DNA from: Enterobacter mori LMG 25706
GTDB taxonomy: Bacteria > Pseudomonadota > Gammaproteobacteria > Enterobacterales > Enterobacteriaceae
Direction of reading: 5' to 3'
Assembly (NCBI RefSeq): GCF_000211415.1
Contig: NZ_GL890775.1
Coordinates: 453,253 to 517,252 of the forward strand
DNA: 64,000 bases
This document shows positions 18,006-28,630 of the stretch, in pieces. How positions within the stretch are numbered: the first letter of the stretch is position 1; the number at the start of each line of letters is the position of its first letter. The notes beneath the pieces were generated by a model. It ran no database searches and had not been told where the DNA came from. It was given only the letters and a program-made list of their open reading frames with translations. The position numbers were made by a program, and so were the translations under genes.

Positions 18006-19418
18006 ATGCCCACCCATCTGGTTTGGTTTCGCGCGGACCTGCGCGTACATGACAATATCGCCCTTGCGGCAGCCTGCCGCGCCAAAGACGCTAACGTACT
18101 GGCACTGTTTATGGCTACGCCCGAGCAGTGGCGGCAGCACGATATGGCCCCCCGACAGGCGGCCTTGCTCCGGGCGTATCTGAACGATCTGCAGCACTCG
18201 CTTGCCGGAAAAGGCATACCGCTTCTCTATAAAGAGGTGAGTGATTTTGCCGCGCAGCTCCAGACGCTGCAGGAGATCTGTGAGCAGCATGACGTCAGGC
18301 ATCTTTTTTATAACTACCAGTATGAATTCAACGAGCAGCAGCGGGATCGTCAGCTGGAGAACGTGCTGGAAGGGGTCGTCTGTGAAGGGTTTGACGACAG
18401 CGTGATGCTGGCACCGGGCAGCGTGATGACCGGCAACCACGAGATGTATAAAGTTTTTACGCCGTTTAAAAACGCCTTTATCAAACGCCTGAAGGAGGCG
18501 CTGCCGGAGTGCGTTGCCGCGCCTGCCGCGCGGGGCGAGCCCGTGACGGATTTGCCAGAGCTGACGTTTGATTACCCTCAGCAGGCGTTTGATGAAACGC
18601 TGTTTCCCGCCGATGAGAAAGCGGCTATTGCCCAACTCCGGCAGTTCTGTAAACAGAATGCGGCTGATTACGAAGCGCGTCGGGATTTCCCCGCCGTTGA
18701 AGGCACCAGCCGTCTGTCGGCCTGTCTCGCGCTGGGTGCGATCTCTCCCCGCCAGTGTTTGCATCGGCTGCTGGCAGAACAGCCGCAGGCGCTGGACGGA
18801 GGCGCAGGGGCTGTCTGGCTCAATGAACTTATCTGGCGCGAGTTCTATCGCCACCTGATGACGTATCACCCTGATTTATGTAAACATCGCCCATTCATTC
18901 AATGGACTGATAATGTAAGGTGGCAGTCGAATGATAAGCAGCTCAGAGCCTGGCAATCCGGACAGACCGGTTTCCCCATTGTCGATGCCGCCATGCGTCA
19001 GCTCAATGAAACCGGATGGATGCACAACCGCCTGCGGATGATTACCGCCAGCTTTCTGGTGAAAGATCTGCTTATCGACTGGCGTATCGGAGAGCGCTAT
19101 TTTATTTCTCAGCTGATCGATGGCGATCTCGCAGCGAATAACGGTGGCTGGCAGTGGGCGGCCTCCACCGGCACCGATGCGGCTCCCTATTTTCGGATTT
19201 TTAATCCGACGACGCAGGGACAAAAATTTGATGCGGACGGCGAGTTTATCCGCCAGTGGGTACCTGAACTTAACGTTGTCCCCGCGAAAGCGATCCACGA
19301 CCCATGGACATGGGCGGATAAACAGGGCGTAAAGCTCGATTATCCCCGTCCGGTTGTCGACCACAAACAGGCACGCGTCGCCACGCTGGCGGCGTACGAA
19401 GCCGCGCGCAAAGTATGA
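18006..19418 (+). CDS. phr: Deoxyribodipyrimidine photolyase (CPD photolyase)
   Basis: Repairs cyclobutane pyrimidine dimers with blue light, using FAD and a methenyltetrahydrofolate antenna. 470 residues (E. coli 472). The N-terminal antenna domain begins HLVWFRADLRVHDN; the C-terminal FAD domain has LNELIWREFYRHL, the DAAMRQLNETGWMHNRLRM helix region, and NNGGWQWAASTG with FRIFNP, which are family signatures. It starts at ATG 18006 behind GGAG. Unlike in K-12, ybgA is not directly upstream. ybgI follows ten bases after the stop. Confidence 0.97.
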   Translation: MPTHLVWFRADLRVHDNIALAAACRAKDANVLALFMATPEQWRQHDMAPRQAALLRAYLNDLQHSLAGKGIPLLYKEVSDFAAQLQTLQEICEQHDVRHLFYNYQYEFNEQQRDRQLENVLEGVVCEGFDDSVMLAPGSVMTGNHEMYKVFTPFKNAFIKRLKEALPECVAAPAARGEPVTDLPELTFDYPQQAFDETLFPADEKAAIAQLRQFCKQNAADYEARRDFPAVEGTSRLSACLALGAISPRQCLHRLLAEQPQALDGGAGAVWLNELIWREFYRHLMTYHPDLCKHRPFIQWTDNVRWQSNDKQLRAWQSGQTGFPIVDAAMRQLNETGWMHNRLRMITASFLVKDLLIDWRIGERYFISQLIDGDLAANNGGWQWAASTGTDAAPYFRIFNPTTQGQKFDADGEFIRQWVPELNVVPAKAIHDPWTWADKQGVKLDYPRPVVDHKQARVATLAAYEAARKV

Positions 19419-19428
19419 GAGAGTGATG

Positions 19429-20172
19429 ATGAAAAACAGCGAACTGGAAAGCCTGATTAACGAAAAACTGAACAGCACCTCCTTCAGCGACTACGGCCCG
19501 AACGGCCTGCAGGTGGAAGGGCGTGAAACGGTGCAGAAAATTATCACCGGCGTGACGGCAAGCCAGGCGCTGCTGGATGAAGCCGTGCGTCAGGAAGCCG
19601 ATGCGGTCATCGTTCACCACGGTTATTTCTGGAAGAACGAATCCCCTATTATTCGCGGCATGAAGCGCAACCGCCTGAAAACATTGCTGGCAAATGACAT
19701 CAACCTGTACGGTTATCACCTGCCGCTGGATGCGCACCCGGAACTGGGTAACAACGTGCAGTTAGCGCAATTGCTGGGTATTACCGTGATGGGGGAAATC
19801 GAACCGCTGGTGCCGTGGGGCGAACTGGCGATGCCGGTTCCGGGTCTGGAGCTGGCGTCGTGGATCGAAGCGCGCCTCGGACGTCGTCCGCTGTGGTGTG
19901 GCGACACGGGACCCGATACCGTGAAGCGTGTGGCCTGGTGCACCGGGGGCGGGCAGGGCTTTATCGATAGCGCCGCGCGTTTCGGCGTTGATGCCTTCAT
20001 CACGGGGGAAGTGTCTGAGCAGACGGTTCACTCCGCCCGCGAGCAAGGGCTCCATTTTTACGCGGCAGGTCACCATGCAACGGAACGAGGCGGCATTCGC
20101 GCCCTCAGCGAGTGGCTGACGGAAAATACCGATCTGGATGTGACCTTTATTGATATTCCCAATCCGGCCTGA
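19429..20172 (+). CDS. ybgI: YbgI, NIF3/DUF34 family dinuclear metal protein
   Basis: 247 residues, equal in length to E. coli YbgI, which forms a hexameric toroid with a two-metal centre. Candidate ligands visible are His63-His64 in IVHHGYFW, His97, Asp101 and His103 in [10 protein letters not shown], and His and Glu in GHHATERGG near the C-terminus. The biochemical activity is not settled; GTP cyclohydrolase-like and metal-insertion roles have been proposed for the family. The start at 19429 was chosen because MKNSELE is the conserved beginning; an adjacent in-frame ATG three bases upstream cannot be excluded. Its stop overlaps the region where pxpB begins, suggesting one operon. Confidence 0.94.
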   Translation: MKNSELESLINEKLNSTSFSDYGPNGLQVEGRETVQKIITGVTASQALLDEAVRQEADAVIVHHGYFWKNESPIIRGMKRNRLKTLLANDINLYGYHLPLDAHPELGNNVQLAQLLGITVMGEIEPLVPWGELAMPVPGLELASWIEARLGRRPLWCGDTGPDTVKRVAWCTGGGQGFIDSAARFGVDAFITGEVSEQTVHSAREQGLHFYAAGHHATERGGIRALSEWLTENTDLDVTFIDIPNPA

Positions 20173-20186
20173 TGAGAGGTGCCCGA

Positions 20187-20843
20187 GTGCAGAGAGCGCG
20201 TTGTTATCTTTTGGGTGAAACCGCCGTCGTACTGGAGCTTGAACCCCCGGTCACGCTTGCCACGCAAAAGCGTATCTGGCGGCTGACGCAGCGTCTGGCC
20301 GATATACCTGAAGTGGTTGAAACCATTCCGGGCATGAACAATATCACCGTCGTGCTGCGCAACCCGCACACGAAAGCCCTGGATGCCATCGAACGCCTGC
20401 AGCGCTGGTGGGAAGAGAGCGAAGCGCTGGAGCCGGAATCACGTGCCATTGAGATCCCGGTCGTCTATGGCGGCACGGGGGGGCCGGATCTTGGCGTTGT
20501 GGCAGCGCACTGCGGGTTAACAGAAAAGCAGGTGGTTGAGTTGCACAGTTCAGTTAACTACGTGGTCTGGTTCTTGGGGTTTCAGCCCGGCTTCCCGTAT
20601 CTGGGCGGATTGCCTCCCCAACTGCATACGCCGCGTCGTGCCGAACCGCGTCTGAGCGTACCGGCGGGGACGGTGGCTATCGGCGGCGAGCAAACTGGCG
20701 TTTATCCGCTGGCATCGCCCGGCGGCTGGCAGCTTATTGGGCACACGGCTACGCCGTTATTTGAACCCGGACGGGAGACGCCAATACTCCTGCGTCCCGG
20801 CGATACCCTTCGCTTTATCCCGCAAAAGGAGGGGGTATGTTAA
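20187..20843 (+). CDS. pxpB: 5-oxoprolinase subunit B
   Basis: One of three subunits of the widespread bacterial ATP-dependent 5-oxoprolinase, which reopens toxic 5-oxoproline (pyroglutamate) to glutamate. 218 residues with the KipI-like C-terminal core: [15 protein letters not shown] and the [20 protein letters not shown] segment. The start GTG at 20187 follows a GAGAGG ribosome site and gives MQRARCYL; an in-frame ATG at 20172 would add five residues and has no clear ribosome site. The end overlaps pxpC by 7 bases. Confidence 0.94.
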   Translation: MQRARCYLLGETAVVLELEPPVTLATQKRIWRLTQRLADIPEVVETIPGMNNITVVLRNPHTKALDAIERLQRWWEESEALEPESRAIEIPVVYGGTGGPDLGVVAAHCGLTEKQVVELHSSVNYVVWFLGFQPGFPYLGGLPPQLHTPRRAEPRLSVPAGTVAIGGEQTGVYPLASPGGWQLIGHTATPLFEPGRETPILLRPGDTLRFIPQKEGVC

Positions 20844-21769
20844 CGCTTATTCGCGCAGGGCTTTACACCTCTGTGCAGGATGCAGGCCGATTTGGCATGC
20901 GTCAGTCCGGCGTGAGCTATTGTGGTGCGCTGGACAGGCCTGCGCTGGAGATTGCTAACGTGCTGGTGGGCAACCCCGGCAGTACGGCCGCGCTCGAAAT
21001 TACGCTCGGCCAGTGTGTGATTGAGTTTGGTCAGGAGACCTGGTTTGCCTTAACCGGCGCAGGCTGTGAGGCCACGCTGGATGGTAAAGCGGTGTGGACC
21101 GGCTGGCGGCTGCGGGCGAAAGCCGGACAGCGTCTGACGCTCAAGCGTCCGCTACACGGTGTGCGTAGCTATCTCGCGGTGGCTGGCGGCATTGACGTGC
21201 CGGAGGTGCTGGGCTCATCCAGTACCGATCAGAAGGCGGGCATCGGCGGGCATGAAGGGCGTCTGCTGCGCGACGGCGACCGGCTGGTAATCAAGCCCTC
21301 CGCGCGCCATTTCGCCACCACGCAGGGCGTAAAGCAGCTGCTGTGGGGAAACCAGATCCGCGCCTTACCGGGGCCGGAATATCACGAGTTTGACGAGGCT
21401 TCCAAAGAGTACTTCTGGCGCTCGCCGTGGAAGCTCAGCCCGCAGAGCAACCGTATGGGCTACCGCCTGCAGGGCCAGCCGCTGACCCGCACGACGGACC
21501 GGGAACTGCTCTCCCATGGGTTATTGCCGGGGGTCATTCAGGTGCCGGGCAACGGTCAGCCTATTGTGTTGATGAACGATGCGCAAACCACGGGCGGATA
21601 CCCGCGAATTGCCTGCATCATTGAAGCCGATCGCTATCATCTGGCGCAAATTCCTCTCGGGCAGCCGATTCACTTTGTGCAGTGTTCACTGGAGGAGGCG
21701 CTTAAGGCGCGGCAGGATCAGCAGCGTTATCTCGAACAGCTGGCGTGGAGGCTTGATGGTAAAGATTGA
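20837..21769 (+). CDS. pxpC: 5-oxoprolinase subunit C
   Basis: 310 residues, of the KipA/allophanate-hydrolase C-domain family that pairs with PxpB. Characteristic segments are the N-terminal [33 protein letters not shown] (115-130 region) and the C-terminal [18 protein letters not shown]. It overlaps pxpB by 7 bases and pxpA by 14, so the three subunits are translationally coupled, which suits a complex needing equal amounts. Confidence 0.95.
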   Translation: MLTLIRAGLYTSVQDAGRFGMRQSGVSYCGALDRPALEIANVLVGNPGSTAALEITLGQCVIEFGQETWFALTGAGCEATLDGKAVWTGWRLRAKAGQRLTLKRPLHGVRSYLAVAGGIDVPEVLGSSSTDQKAGIGGHEGRLLRDGDRLVIKPSARHFATTQGVKQLLWGNQIRALPGPEYHEFDEASKEYFWRSPWKLSPQSNRMGYRLQGQPLTRTTDRELLSHGLLPGVIQVPGNGQPIVLMNDAQTTGGYPRIACIIEADRYHLAQIPLGQPIHFVQCSLEEALKARQDQQRYLEQLAWRLDGKD

Positions 21770-22496
21770 TTTAAATGCCGATCTGGGCGAGGGCGGAAGC
21801 GCAGATGCTCAACTGATGATGCTGGTCTCCTCGGTCAATATCGCCTGTGGCTTTCACGCGGGCGATGCGCAAACCATGCTGGAGAGCGTGCGTAATGCCA
21901 TCAAAAACGGCGTCGCGATTGGCGCTCATCCGAGCTTCCCGGATCGGGAGAACTTTGGCCGCACGGCGATGGATCTGCCGCCGGAGACGGTCTACGCTCA
22001 GGTGCTCTACCAGATTGGTGCGCTGGAGGCGATGGTGCGCGCTGAGAACGGTGTTATGCGCCACGTGAAGCCGCACGGCATGCTCTACAACCAGGCGGCG
22101 AAAGCCCCGGCGCTGGCGGACGCTATTGCCCGCGCGGTGCGGGACAGTAATCCGCAGCTTATCCTTGTAGGTTTGGCTGGTAGCGAGCTGATTCGCGCCG
22201 GGAAGCGGCTGGGGCTGACTACGCGTCAGGAAGTCTTTGCCGACCGCGGCTATCAGCCCGATGGCAGTCTGGTCCCGCGCACGCAGGCCGGGGCGCTGAT
22301 AACCGATGAAGGTAAAGCGCTGGCGCAGACGCTGGAGATGGTGTGTGCCGGGCGGGTGACCGCCGTGGACGGAACACTGGCAAACGTTCAGGCCGATACG
22401 GTGTGTTTACACGGCGACGGCGAGCATGCGCTTCAGTTCGCGCGCCGCTTACGGGCGGCGTTCTCTGAAGAGGGCATTCTGGTCAGCGCAGAATAA
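21756..22496 (+). CDS. pxpA: 5-oxoprolinase subunit A (LamB/YcsF family)
   Basis: 246 residues (E. coli 244). The protein opens with [13 protein letters not shown], with further conserved segments [28 protein letters not shown] and [17 protein letters not shown], all typical of the LamB/YcsF family. With PxpB and PxpC it hydrolyses 5-oxoproline using ATP. The ATG at 21756, inside the end of pxpC, gives the family N-terminus; it follows GTGGAGG as ribosome site. Confidence 0.96.
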   Translation: MVKIDLNADLGEGGSADAQLMMLVSSVNIACGFHAGDAQTMLESVRNAIKNGVAIGAHPSFPDRENFGRTAMDLPPETVYAQVLYQIGALEAMVRAENGVMRHVKPHGMLYNQAAKAPALADAIARAVRDSNPQLILVGLAGSELIRAGKRLGLTTRQEVFADRGYQPDGSLVPRTQAGALITDEGKALAQTLEMVCAGRVTAVDGTLANVQADTVCLHGDGEHALQFARRLRAAFSEEGILVSAE

Positions 22497-22514
22497 TCAG
22501 GAAAGGACAATAAC

Positions 22515-23306
22515 ATGCCAGAAGGTCCGGAGATCCGCCGCGCGGCGGATAGCCTGGAGGCGGCGATAAAGGGCAAACCGTTGACGAATGTGTGGTTTGC
22601 TTTTCCTCAGCTAAAACCGTTTGAATCACAGCTGGTGGGGCAGACGGTGACCCATATTGAAACGCGCGGCAAGGCCTTACTTACGCACTTTTCCCATAAC
22701 CTGACGTTATATAGCCATAACCAGCTGTACGGCGTCTGGCGAGTGGTGGAGGCGGACGAGCAGCCGCAAACCACCCGCGTACTGCGCGTCAGGCTGCAAA
22801 CGGCGGATAAAGCAATCCTGCTTTACAGCGCGTCGGATATCGAAATGTTAACGCCGGAGCAACTGCTCACTCACCCGTTTCTGCAGCGGGTTGGGCCGGA
22901 CGTGCTGGACATGCGCCTGACGGCAAACGATGTTAAAGCCCGCTTGTTATCCCCCAAATTCCGCAACCGGCAATTCTCCGGGTTATTGCTCGATCAGGCG
23001 TTCCTGGCAGGGTTAGGTAACTATCTGCGGGTGGAAATTCTGTGGGAAGTGGGGCTGGCGGCGCAGCATAAAGCGTCTCAGCTGAATGATGAACAGCTGG
23101 AGGCGTTATCCCACGCGCTGCTGGATATTCCGCGGCTGTCGTACAACACGCGCGGCGTGGTGGATGAGAACACACATCACGGGGCGCTGTTCCGGTTCAA
23201 GGTGTTTCATCGGGCGGGGAAAAAGTGCGAAAGGTGTGGTGGCATTATTGAGAGAACCACGCTCTCTTCACGACCGTTTTACTGGTGTCCCGGGTGCCAG
23301 ATGTAA
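22515..23306 (+). CDS. nei: Endonuclease VIII (DNA glycosylase/AP lyase Nei)
   Basis: Base-excision repair enzyme that removes oxidised pyrimidines such as thymine glycol and cleaves the abasic site. 263 residues. After Met removal Pro is the catalytic N-terminus (PEGPEIRRA), with the general acid Glu next to it. A helix-two-turn-helix region ([16 protein letters not shown]) and a C-terminal zinc finger CERCGG...CPGC are present. It starts 18 bases after pxpA and probably ends the phr-ybgI-pxp-nei cluster. Confidence 0.97.
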   Translation: MPEGPEIRRAADSLEAAIKGKPLTNVWFAFPQLKPFESQLVGQTVTHIETRGKALLTHFSHNLTLYSHNQLYGVWRVVEADEQPQTTRVLRVRLQTADKAILLYSASDIEMLTPEQLLTHPFLQRVGPDVLDMRLTANDVKARLLSPKFRNRQFSGLLLDQAFLAGLGNYLRVEILWEVGLAAQHKASQLNDEQLEALSHALLDIPRLSYNTRGVVDENTHHGALFRFKVFHRAGKKCERCGGIIERTTLSSRPFYWCPGCQM

Positions 23307-23310
23307 AAGT

Positions 23311-23338
23311 AAAACGGTAACCCTTAGGTTACCGTTTT
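23311..23338. terminator. Bidirectional terminator between nei and gltA
   Basis: AAAACGGTAACC and GGTTACCGTTTT pair around a short loop, with A and T runs at both ends. It serves convergent nei and gltA. It resembles the pgm-potE terminator in form. Confidence 0.9.
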
Positions 23339-23347
23339 TAGTGTTTT

Positions 23348-23389
23348 CACCCTCTCCCACAGGGAGAGGGCCGGGGTGAGGGCATCAGG
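23348..23389. repeat. Intergenic palindromic repeat, family A copy 2 (inverted)
   Basis: CCTCTCCCacaGGGAGAGG then CCGGGGTGAGGGCATCAGG. Its reverse complement matches the copy at 4883-4919 almost base for base, including the CTGATGCCCTCACCCC flank. Confidence 0.85.
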
Positions 23390-23405
23390 CCGCACCCAAC
23401 GTCTT

Positions 23406-24689
23406 TTAGCGCTTAATATCAGACTTAAAATCACGCTGCTCGTAGCCGGTATACAGCTGACGAGGACGGGCGATTTTCATGCCTTCGCTGTGCATTTCGT
23501 TCCAGTGCGCAATCCAGCCTACGGTACGGGCCATGGCGAAGATCACGGTGAACATGGAAGACGGAATGCCCATCGCTTTCAGGATGATGCCAGAGTAGAA
23601 ATCGACGTTCGGGTAGAGTTTCTTCTCGATGAAGTACGGGTCGTTCAGCGCGATGTGTTCCAGCTCCATCGCCACTTCCAGCAGGTCATCTTTGGTACCC
23701 AGCTCTTTCAGCACTTCATGGCAGGTCTCACGCATGACGGTCGCGCGTGGGTCGTAATTTTTGTAAACACGGTGACCGAAGCCCATCAGGCGGAAGGAGT
23801 CATTCTTGTCTTTCGCGCGACGCACGAACTCAGGAATGTGCTCAACGGTGCTGATCTCTTCCAGCATCTTCAGTGCCGCTTCGTTCGCGCCGCCGTGCGC
23901 CGGTCCCCACAGGGAGGCGATGCCCGCAGCGATACAGGCGAACGGGTTCGCGCCTGAAGAGCCTGCGGTACGGACGGTGGAGGTCGAAGCGTTTTGTTCG
24001 TGGTCAGCGTGCAGGATCAAAATACGGTCCATCGCGCGTTCCAGTACCGGGTTCACTTCGTACTCTTCGCACGGCGTGGAGAACATCATGCGCAGGAAGT
24101 TACCCGCGTAGGAGAGGTCGTTACGTGGATACACAAACGGTTGGCCGATGGAGTATTTGTAGCACATCGCCGCCATGGTAGGCATTTTGGACAGCAGGCG
24201 GAACGCCGCGATATCACGGTGACGCGGGTTATTCACGTCAAGGGAGTCGTGGTAGAACGCCGCCAGCGCACCGGTAATCCCGCACATCACCGCCATCGGG
24301 TGAGAGTCACGACGGAACGCATGGAACAGACGGGTAATCTGCTCATGGATCATGGTGTGACGGGTCACGGTGGTTTTGAATTCATCGTACTGCGCCTGCG
24401 TCGGTTTTTCGCCGTTCAGCAGGATGTAGCACACTTCCAGATAGTTGGATTCGGTGGCTAACTGATCGATGGGGAAGCCGCGATGGAGCAGGATACCTTC
24501 GTCACCGTCAATGTAGGTGATTTTGGATTCGCAAGATGCGGTAGAGGTAAATCCAGGGTCAAAGGTGAAAACTCCTTTGGAACCCAGCGTACGGATATCA
24601 ATAACATCCTGACCGAGCGTGCCTTTTAGCACATCCAGTTCAATAGCAGTGTCACCACCCAGGGTGAGCTTTGCCTTTGTATCAGCCAT
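23406..24689 (-). CDS. gltA: Citrate synthase GltA (type II, NADH-sensitive family)
   Basis: Condenses acetyl-CoA and oxaloacetate, first step of the TCA cycle. 427 residues as in E. coli. The active-site regions are visible: [10 protein letters not shown] with the first catalytic His, [15 protein letters not shown] with the second, and NVDFYSGI with the catalytic Asp. The N-terminal domain (1-about 60) is that of the hexameric, NADH-inhibited Gram-negative form. It is divergent from sdhC across a 654-bp control region, the standard arrangement. Confidence 0.98.
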   Translation of the reverse strand: MADTKAKLTLGGDTAIELDVLKGTLGQDVIDIRTLGSKGVFTFDPGFTSTASCESKITYIDGDEGILLHRGFPIDQLATESNYLEVCYILLNGEKPTQAQYDEFKTTVTRHTMIHEQITRLFHAFRRDSHPMAVMCGITGALAAFYHDSLDVNNPRHRDIAAFRLLSKMPTMAAMCYKYSIGQPFVYPRNDLSYAGNFLRMMFSTPCEEYEVNPVLERAMDRILILHADHEQNASTSTVRTAGSSGANPFACIAAGIASLWGPAHGGANEAALKMLEEISTVEHIPEFVRRAKDKNDSFRLMGFGHRVYKNYDPRATVMRETCHEVLKELGTKDDLLEVAMELEHIALNDPYFIEKKLYPNVDFYSGIILKAMGIPSSMFTVIFAMARTVGWIAHWNEMHSEGMKIARPRQLYTGYEQRDFKSDIKR

Positions 24690-25343
24690 TTACGGTCTCC
24701 TTAGCGCCTTATGCTTAAGACTGCGCTTTACCGGATTTGCTTTCAGCTGTTAATCACCGTTACCAGATTGTTATTTGGCTTACCGCTCAGCTCACGAGGA
24801 CAAACCAGGGTACAGAGCTATGGCGCCTTGCAGGTAAACGAATGAAATATCAGTGAAACAACAGCAAATCAGCGTTTTTGCAGTCCGAATTATTCAAACC
24901 TGTATATCACTAATAACTGTCCTGATAACTTCGGTCAATACCATCACACTGTTACATAACTATTTGTCAGGTGAAAGTGAGACCTCATAACTTTTGCGCA
25001 TTATATGCCTTTTCTGCTGACGTTTGTAACAATATTGTTTAACATTTGTCAAATCAGATGATTAAAAATTAAAAAGATGTTGTTATCGTGACCCTGATCA
25101 CTGTTCCAGAGAAAACCCGACAAACTGTATGTAGGTTAATTGTAATGATTTTGTGAACGGCCTATACTGCCGCCAGGTCTCCGGAACACCCTGCAATCCC
25201 GAGCCACCCAGCGTTGTAACGTGTCGTTTTAGCATTTGGAAGCAATGTTTTGCATGACGCGCAGTTATAGAAAAGGAACGCTGCTTGACCCGCATCGCAG
25301 TCCGGAGGAAGGAAACAATAAGAACAGCATGTGGGCGTTATTC
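24690..25343. promoter_or_regulatory. Divergent gltA/sdhC control region
   Basis: 654 bases without a convincing gene. For sdhC, TTGTAA at 25140-25145 and TATACT at 25163-25168 are separated by 17 bases, a good sigma-70 promoter. CGTGA...TCACT with a 6-base spacer at 25087-25102 is a candidate CRP site upstream of it. In E. coli this region is bound by ArcA, FNR and CRP, and the sdhC leader is a target of the sRNAs Spot 42 and RyhB. The long sdhC leader seen here, about 170 bases, leaves room for that; individual sRNA sites were not traced. Confidence 0.7.
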
Positions 25344-25733
25344 ATGATAAGAAATGTGAAAAAACAAAGACCTGTCAATCTGGATCTCAAAACGATCCGG
25401 TTCCCTGTAACAGCAATAGCGTCCATTCTGCACCGTGTATCCGGTGTGATTACGTTTGTGGCGGTCGGTATTCTGCTGTGGTTGCTGGGCACCAGCCTCT
25501 CTTCTCCTGAAGGATTCCTCCAGGCCTCTGCCATCATGAACAGCTTCTTCGTGAAATTCATCATGTGGGGCATTCTGACCGCGCTGGCGTACCACGTTGT
25601 GGTGGGTGTTCGCCATATGCTGATGGACTTCGGCTACCTGGAAGAGACATTCGAAGCCGGGAAACGCTCCGCTAACATTTCATTTGTGATCACTGTCGTG
25701 CTTTCACTTCTCGCAGGAGTTCTCGTATGGTAA
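25344..25733 (+). CDS. sdhC: Succinate dehydrogenase cytochrome b556 subunit SdhC
   Basis: 129 residues with three membrane helices; with SdhD it anchors the enzyme and binds heme b and ubiquinone. The heme ligand His84 lies in [13 protein letters not shown], and the quinone-site residues Ser27 and Arg31 lie in ASILHRVSG. The start at 25344 gives the family N-terminus [10 protein letters not shown]. An in-frame ATG at 25329 (five codons longer) lies nearer the GGAGGAAGGAAAC ribosome sequence, so the true start is not certain. It overlaps sdhD by 7 bases. Confidence 0.95.
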   Translation: MIRNVKKQRPVNLDLKTIRFPVTAIASILHRVSGVITFVAVGILLWLLGTSLSSPEGFLQASAIMNSFFVKFIMWGILTALAYHVVVGVRHMLMDFGYLEETFEAGKRSANISFVITVVLSLLAGVLVW

Positions 25734-26074
25734 GCAACGCCTCCGCATTAGGACGCAACGGCGTACATGACTTCATCCTGGTCCGTGCTACCGCCATCGT
25801 TCTCACCCTTTACATCATCTATATGATCGGTTTCTTCGCGACCAGCGGCACGCTGACGTGGGAAATCTGGAGCGGGTTCTTCGGATCTGCCTTCACCAAA
25901 GTGTTCACCCTGCTGGCGCTGTTCTCCATCCTTATTCATGCCTGGATTGGCATGTGGCAGGTGTTGACCGATTACGTTAAACCACTGGCGATTCGCCTTC
26001 CTCTGCAGCTGGTTATTGTTGTTGCCCTGGTGGTTTACGTTATTTATGGATTCGTTGTGGTGTGGGGTGTGTAA
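25727..26074 (+). CDS. sdhD: Succinate dehydrogenase membrane anchor SdhD
   Basis: 115 residues, three membrane helices. His71 in [10 protein letters not shown] and Tyr83 in VLTDYVKP correspond to residues at the heme and quinone sites in E. coli. It is coupled at both ends: a 7-base overlap with sdhC and a TAATG junction with sdhA. Confidence 0.97.
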   Translation: MVSNASALGRNGVHDFILVRATAIVLTLYIIYMIGFFATSGTLTWEIWSGFFGSAFTKVFTLLALFSILIHAWIGMWQVLTDYVKPLAIRLPLQLVIVVALVVYVIYGFVVVWGV

Positions 26075-27840
26075 TGAAACTGCCAGTCAGAGAATTTGAT
26101 GCTGTAGTGATTGGTGCGGGTGGCGCAGGTATGCGTGCCGCACTGCAAATTTCCCAGAGCGGCCAAACCTGTGCGCTGCTCTCTAAAGTGTTCCCAACCC
26201 GTTCGCACACCGTGTCTGCTCAGGGCGGTATCACCGTTGCGCTGGGTAATACCCATGAAGATAACTGGGAATGGCACATGTACGACACGGTAAAAGGTTC
26301 CGATTACATCGGTGACCAGGACGCCATCGAATATATGTGTAAAACCGGCCCGGAAGCGATTCTGGAGCTGGACCACATGGGTCTGCCGTTCTCCCGTCTG
26401 GAAAATGGCACCATCTATCAACGTCCGTTTGGCGGCCAGTCGAAAGATTTCGGCGGCGAGCAGGCGGCACGTACTGCGGCAGCGGCTGACCGTACCGGTC
26501 ACGCACTGCCGCACACGCTCTATCAGCAAAACCTCAAAAACCACACCACTATCTTCTCCGAGTGGTATGCGCTGGATCTGGTGAAAAACGCCGATGGCGC
26601 AATCGTCGGTTGTACCGCACTGTGCATCGAAACCGGTGAAGTGGTTTACTTCAAAGCCCGCGCTACCGTGCTGGCGACCGGCGGCGCAGGCCGTATTTAT
26701 CAGTCCACCACCAACGCCCACATTAACACCGGTGACGGTGTCGGTATGGCTATCCGCGCGGGCGTGCCGGTGCAGGATATGGAAATGTGGCAGTTCCACC
26801 CAACCGGTATCGCCGGTGCAGGTGTTCTGGTAACAGAAGGCTGCCGCGGTGAAGGCGGTTACCTGTTGAACAAGCACGGCGAGCGTTTCATGGAGCGTTA
26901 TGCCCCGAATGCGAAAGACCTGGCGGGTCGTGACGTGGTGGCGCGTTCCATCATGATCGAAATCCGTGAAGGCCGCGGCTGTGACGGCCCATGGGGTCCA
27001 CACGCGAAGCTGAAACTCGACCACCTGGGTAAAGAGGTTCTGGAATCCCGTCTGCCGGGTATCCTGGAGCTGTCCCGCACCTTCGCACACGTCGACCCGG
27101 TGAAAGAGCCGATTCCGGTTATCCCAACCTGCCACTACATGATGGGCGGTATTCCGACCAAAGTGACCGGTCAGGCGCTGACCGTGAACGAGCAGGGCGA
27201 AGACGTGGTTATTCCTGGCCTGTTCGCGGTAGGCGAAATTGCCTGCGTATCCGTACACGGCGCAAACCGTCTGGGCGGCAACTCCCTGCTGGACCTGGTG
27301 GTGTTTGGTCGTGCAGTGGGTCTGCATCTGCAGGAATCCATTGCCGAGCAGGGCGCACTGCGTGATGCAACCGATGACGAAATTGATGCCTCTCTTGCGC
27401 GCCTCAACCGCTGGAACGGTAACCGTAACGGCGAAGATCCGGTGGAAATCCGTAAAGCGCTGCAGGAATGCATGCAGCATAACTTCTCGGTATTCCGCGA
27501 AGGTGACGCGATGGCCAAAGGCCTTGAACAGCTGAAAGCGATCCGCGAGCGTCTGAAAAATGCCCGTCTGGACGATACCTCAAGCGAGTTCAACACCCAG
27601 CGCGTAGAGTGCCTGGAGCTGGATAACCTGATGGAAACCGCTTACGCCACTGCGGTGTCGGCAAACTTCCGTACCGAAAGCCGTGGCGCGCATAGCCGCT
27701 TCGACTTCCCGGATCGTGATGACGAAAACTGGCTGTGCCATTCCCTGTATCTGCCAGAGTCGGAATCCATGACGCGTCGTAGCGTCAACATGGAACCGAA
27801 ACTGCGTCCGGCGTTCCCGCCGAAGATTCGTACTTACTAA
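26074..27840 (+). CDS. sdhA: Succinate dehydrogenase flavoprotein subunit SdhA
   Basis: 588-residue FAD subunit that oxidises succinate to fumarate at the inner face of the membrane. The dinucleotide-binding [11 protein letters not shown] (14-24) and the FAD-linking His45 in [10 protein letters not shown] are present, as are HPTGI, the catalytic region [19 protein letters not shown] and the C-terminal [15 protein letters not shown]. The ATG shares a base with the sdhD stop. An in-frame start four codons earlier was rejected in favour of MKLPVREFD. Confidence 0.98.
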   Translation: MKLPVREFDAVVIGAGGAGMRAALQISQSGQTCALLSKVFPTRSHTVSAQGGITVALGNTHEDNWEWHMYDTVKGSDYIGDQDAIEYMCKTGPEAILELDHMGLPFSRLENGTIYQRPFGGQSKDFGGEQAARTAAAADRTGHALPHTLYQQNLKNHTTIFSEWYALDLVKNADGAIVGCTALCIETGEVVYFKARATVLATGGAGRIYQSTTNAHINTGDGVGMAIRAGVPVQDMEMWQFHPTGIAGAGVLVTEGCRGEGGYLLNKHGERFMERYAPNAKDLAGRDVVARSIMIEIREGRGCDGPWGPHAKLKLDHLGKEVLESRLPGILELSRTFAHVDPVKEPIPVIPTCHYMMGGIPTKVTGQALTVNEQGEDVVIPGLFAVGEIACVSVHGANRLGGNSLLDLVVFGRAVGLHLQESIAEQGALRDATDDEIDASLARLNRWNGNRNGEDPVEIRKALQECMQHNFSVFREGDAMAKGLEQLKAIRERLKNARLDDTSSEFNTQRVECLELDNLMETAYATAVSANFRTESRGAHSRFDFPDRDDENWLCHSLYLPESESMTRRSVNMEPKLRPAFPPKIRTY

Positions 27841-27855
27841 TGCGGAGACAGGATA

Positions 27856-28572
27856 ATGAAACTCGAATTCTCAGTTTATCGTTATAACCCGGATGTAGAC
27901 GACGCTCCGCGTATGCAGGATTACACCCTGGAAGCGGAAGAAGGTCGCGACATGATGCTGCTGGATGCCTTAATGCAGCTGAAAGAAAAAGATCCAACGC
28001 TGTCGTTCCGCCGCTCCTGCCGTGAAGGGGTCTGTGGCTCTGACGGCGTGAACATGAACGGCAAAAATGGTCTGGCCTGCATCACGCCAATTTCAGCGTT
28101 GCAGCGTCCTGGTCAGAAAATTGTTATCCGTCCTCTGCCAGGCCTGCCGGTCGTGCGTGATTTGGTGGTAGACATGGGGCAATTCTATGCACAATATGAG
28201 AAGATTAAGCCTTACTTATTGAATAATGGGCAAAATCCACCCGCTCGTGAGCACCTGCAGTCTCCTGAGCAGCGTGAAAAACTCGATGGGTTGTACGAGT
28301 GTATTCTCTGCGCATGTTGTTCTACGTCCTGCCCGTCGTTCTGGTGGAACCCGGACAAGTTTATCGGCCCGGCCGGTCTGCTGGCTGCCTATCGCTTCCT
28401 GATCGATAGCCGCGACACCGAAACCGATAACCGTCTGGAAGGACTGAGTGACGCTTTCAGCGTATTCCGCTGCCATAGCATCATGAACTGCGTCAGTGTG
28501 TGTCCTAAGGGGCTGAACCCGACGCGCGCCATCGGCCATATTAAGTCGATGCTGCTGCAGCGCAGTGCGTAA
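27856..28572 (+). CDS. sdhB: Succinate dehydrogenase iron-sulfur subunit SdhB
   Basis: 238 residues carrying three clusters. The [2Fe-2S] ligands are Cys55, Cys60, Asp63 and Cys75 in RRSCREGVCGSDG and LACI; Asp in the third position is usual for the enterobacterial enzyme. The cysteines for [4Fe-4S] and [3Fe-4S] lie in CILCACCSTSCP and FRCHSIMNCVSVCPKGL. It passes electrons from SdhA to ubiquinone. It starts 15 bases after sdhA behind GGAGAC. Confidence 0.98.
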   Translation: MKLEFSVYRYNPDVDDAPRMQDYTLEAEEGRDMMLLDALMQLKEKDPTLSFRRSCREGVCGSDGVNMNGKNGLACITPISALQRPGQKIVIRPLPGLPVVRDLVVDMGQFYAQYEKIKPYLLNNGQNPPAREHLQSPEQREKLDGLYECILCACCSTSCPSFWWNPDKFIGPAGLLAAYRFLIDSRDTETDNRLEGLSDAFSVFRCHSIMNCVSVCPKGLNPTRAIGHIKSMLLQRSA

Positions 28573-28594
28573 GTAGTGAGAGGGGAGCGCTGTT

Positions 28595-28630
28595 CCCCTC
28601 ACCCTAACCCTCTCCCAAAGGGAGAGGGGA
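28595..28630. repeat. Intergenic palindromic repeat, family A copy 3
   Basis: CCCCTCACCCTAACCCTCTCCC followed by AAAGGGAGAGGGG: the same core as at 4883 and 23348, with an extra CTAA between arms and flank. It lies in the sdhB-sucA gap, inside a transcription unit, not after a terminator. Confidence 0.8.

Noticed and set aside
26044-27480. About 480-codon frame antisense to sdhA
   Set aside because: Mirror of strong codon bias in a highly expressed gene; it lacks a ribosome site and domain features.
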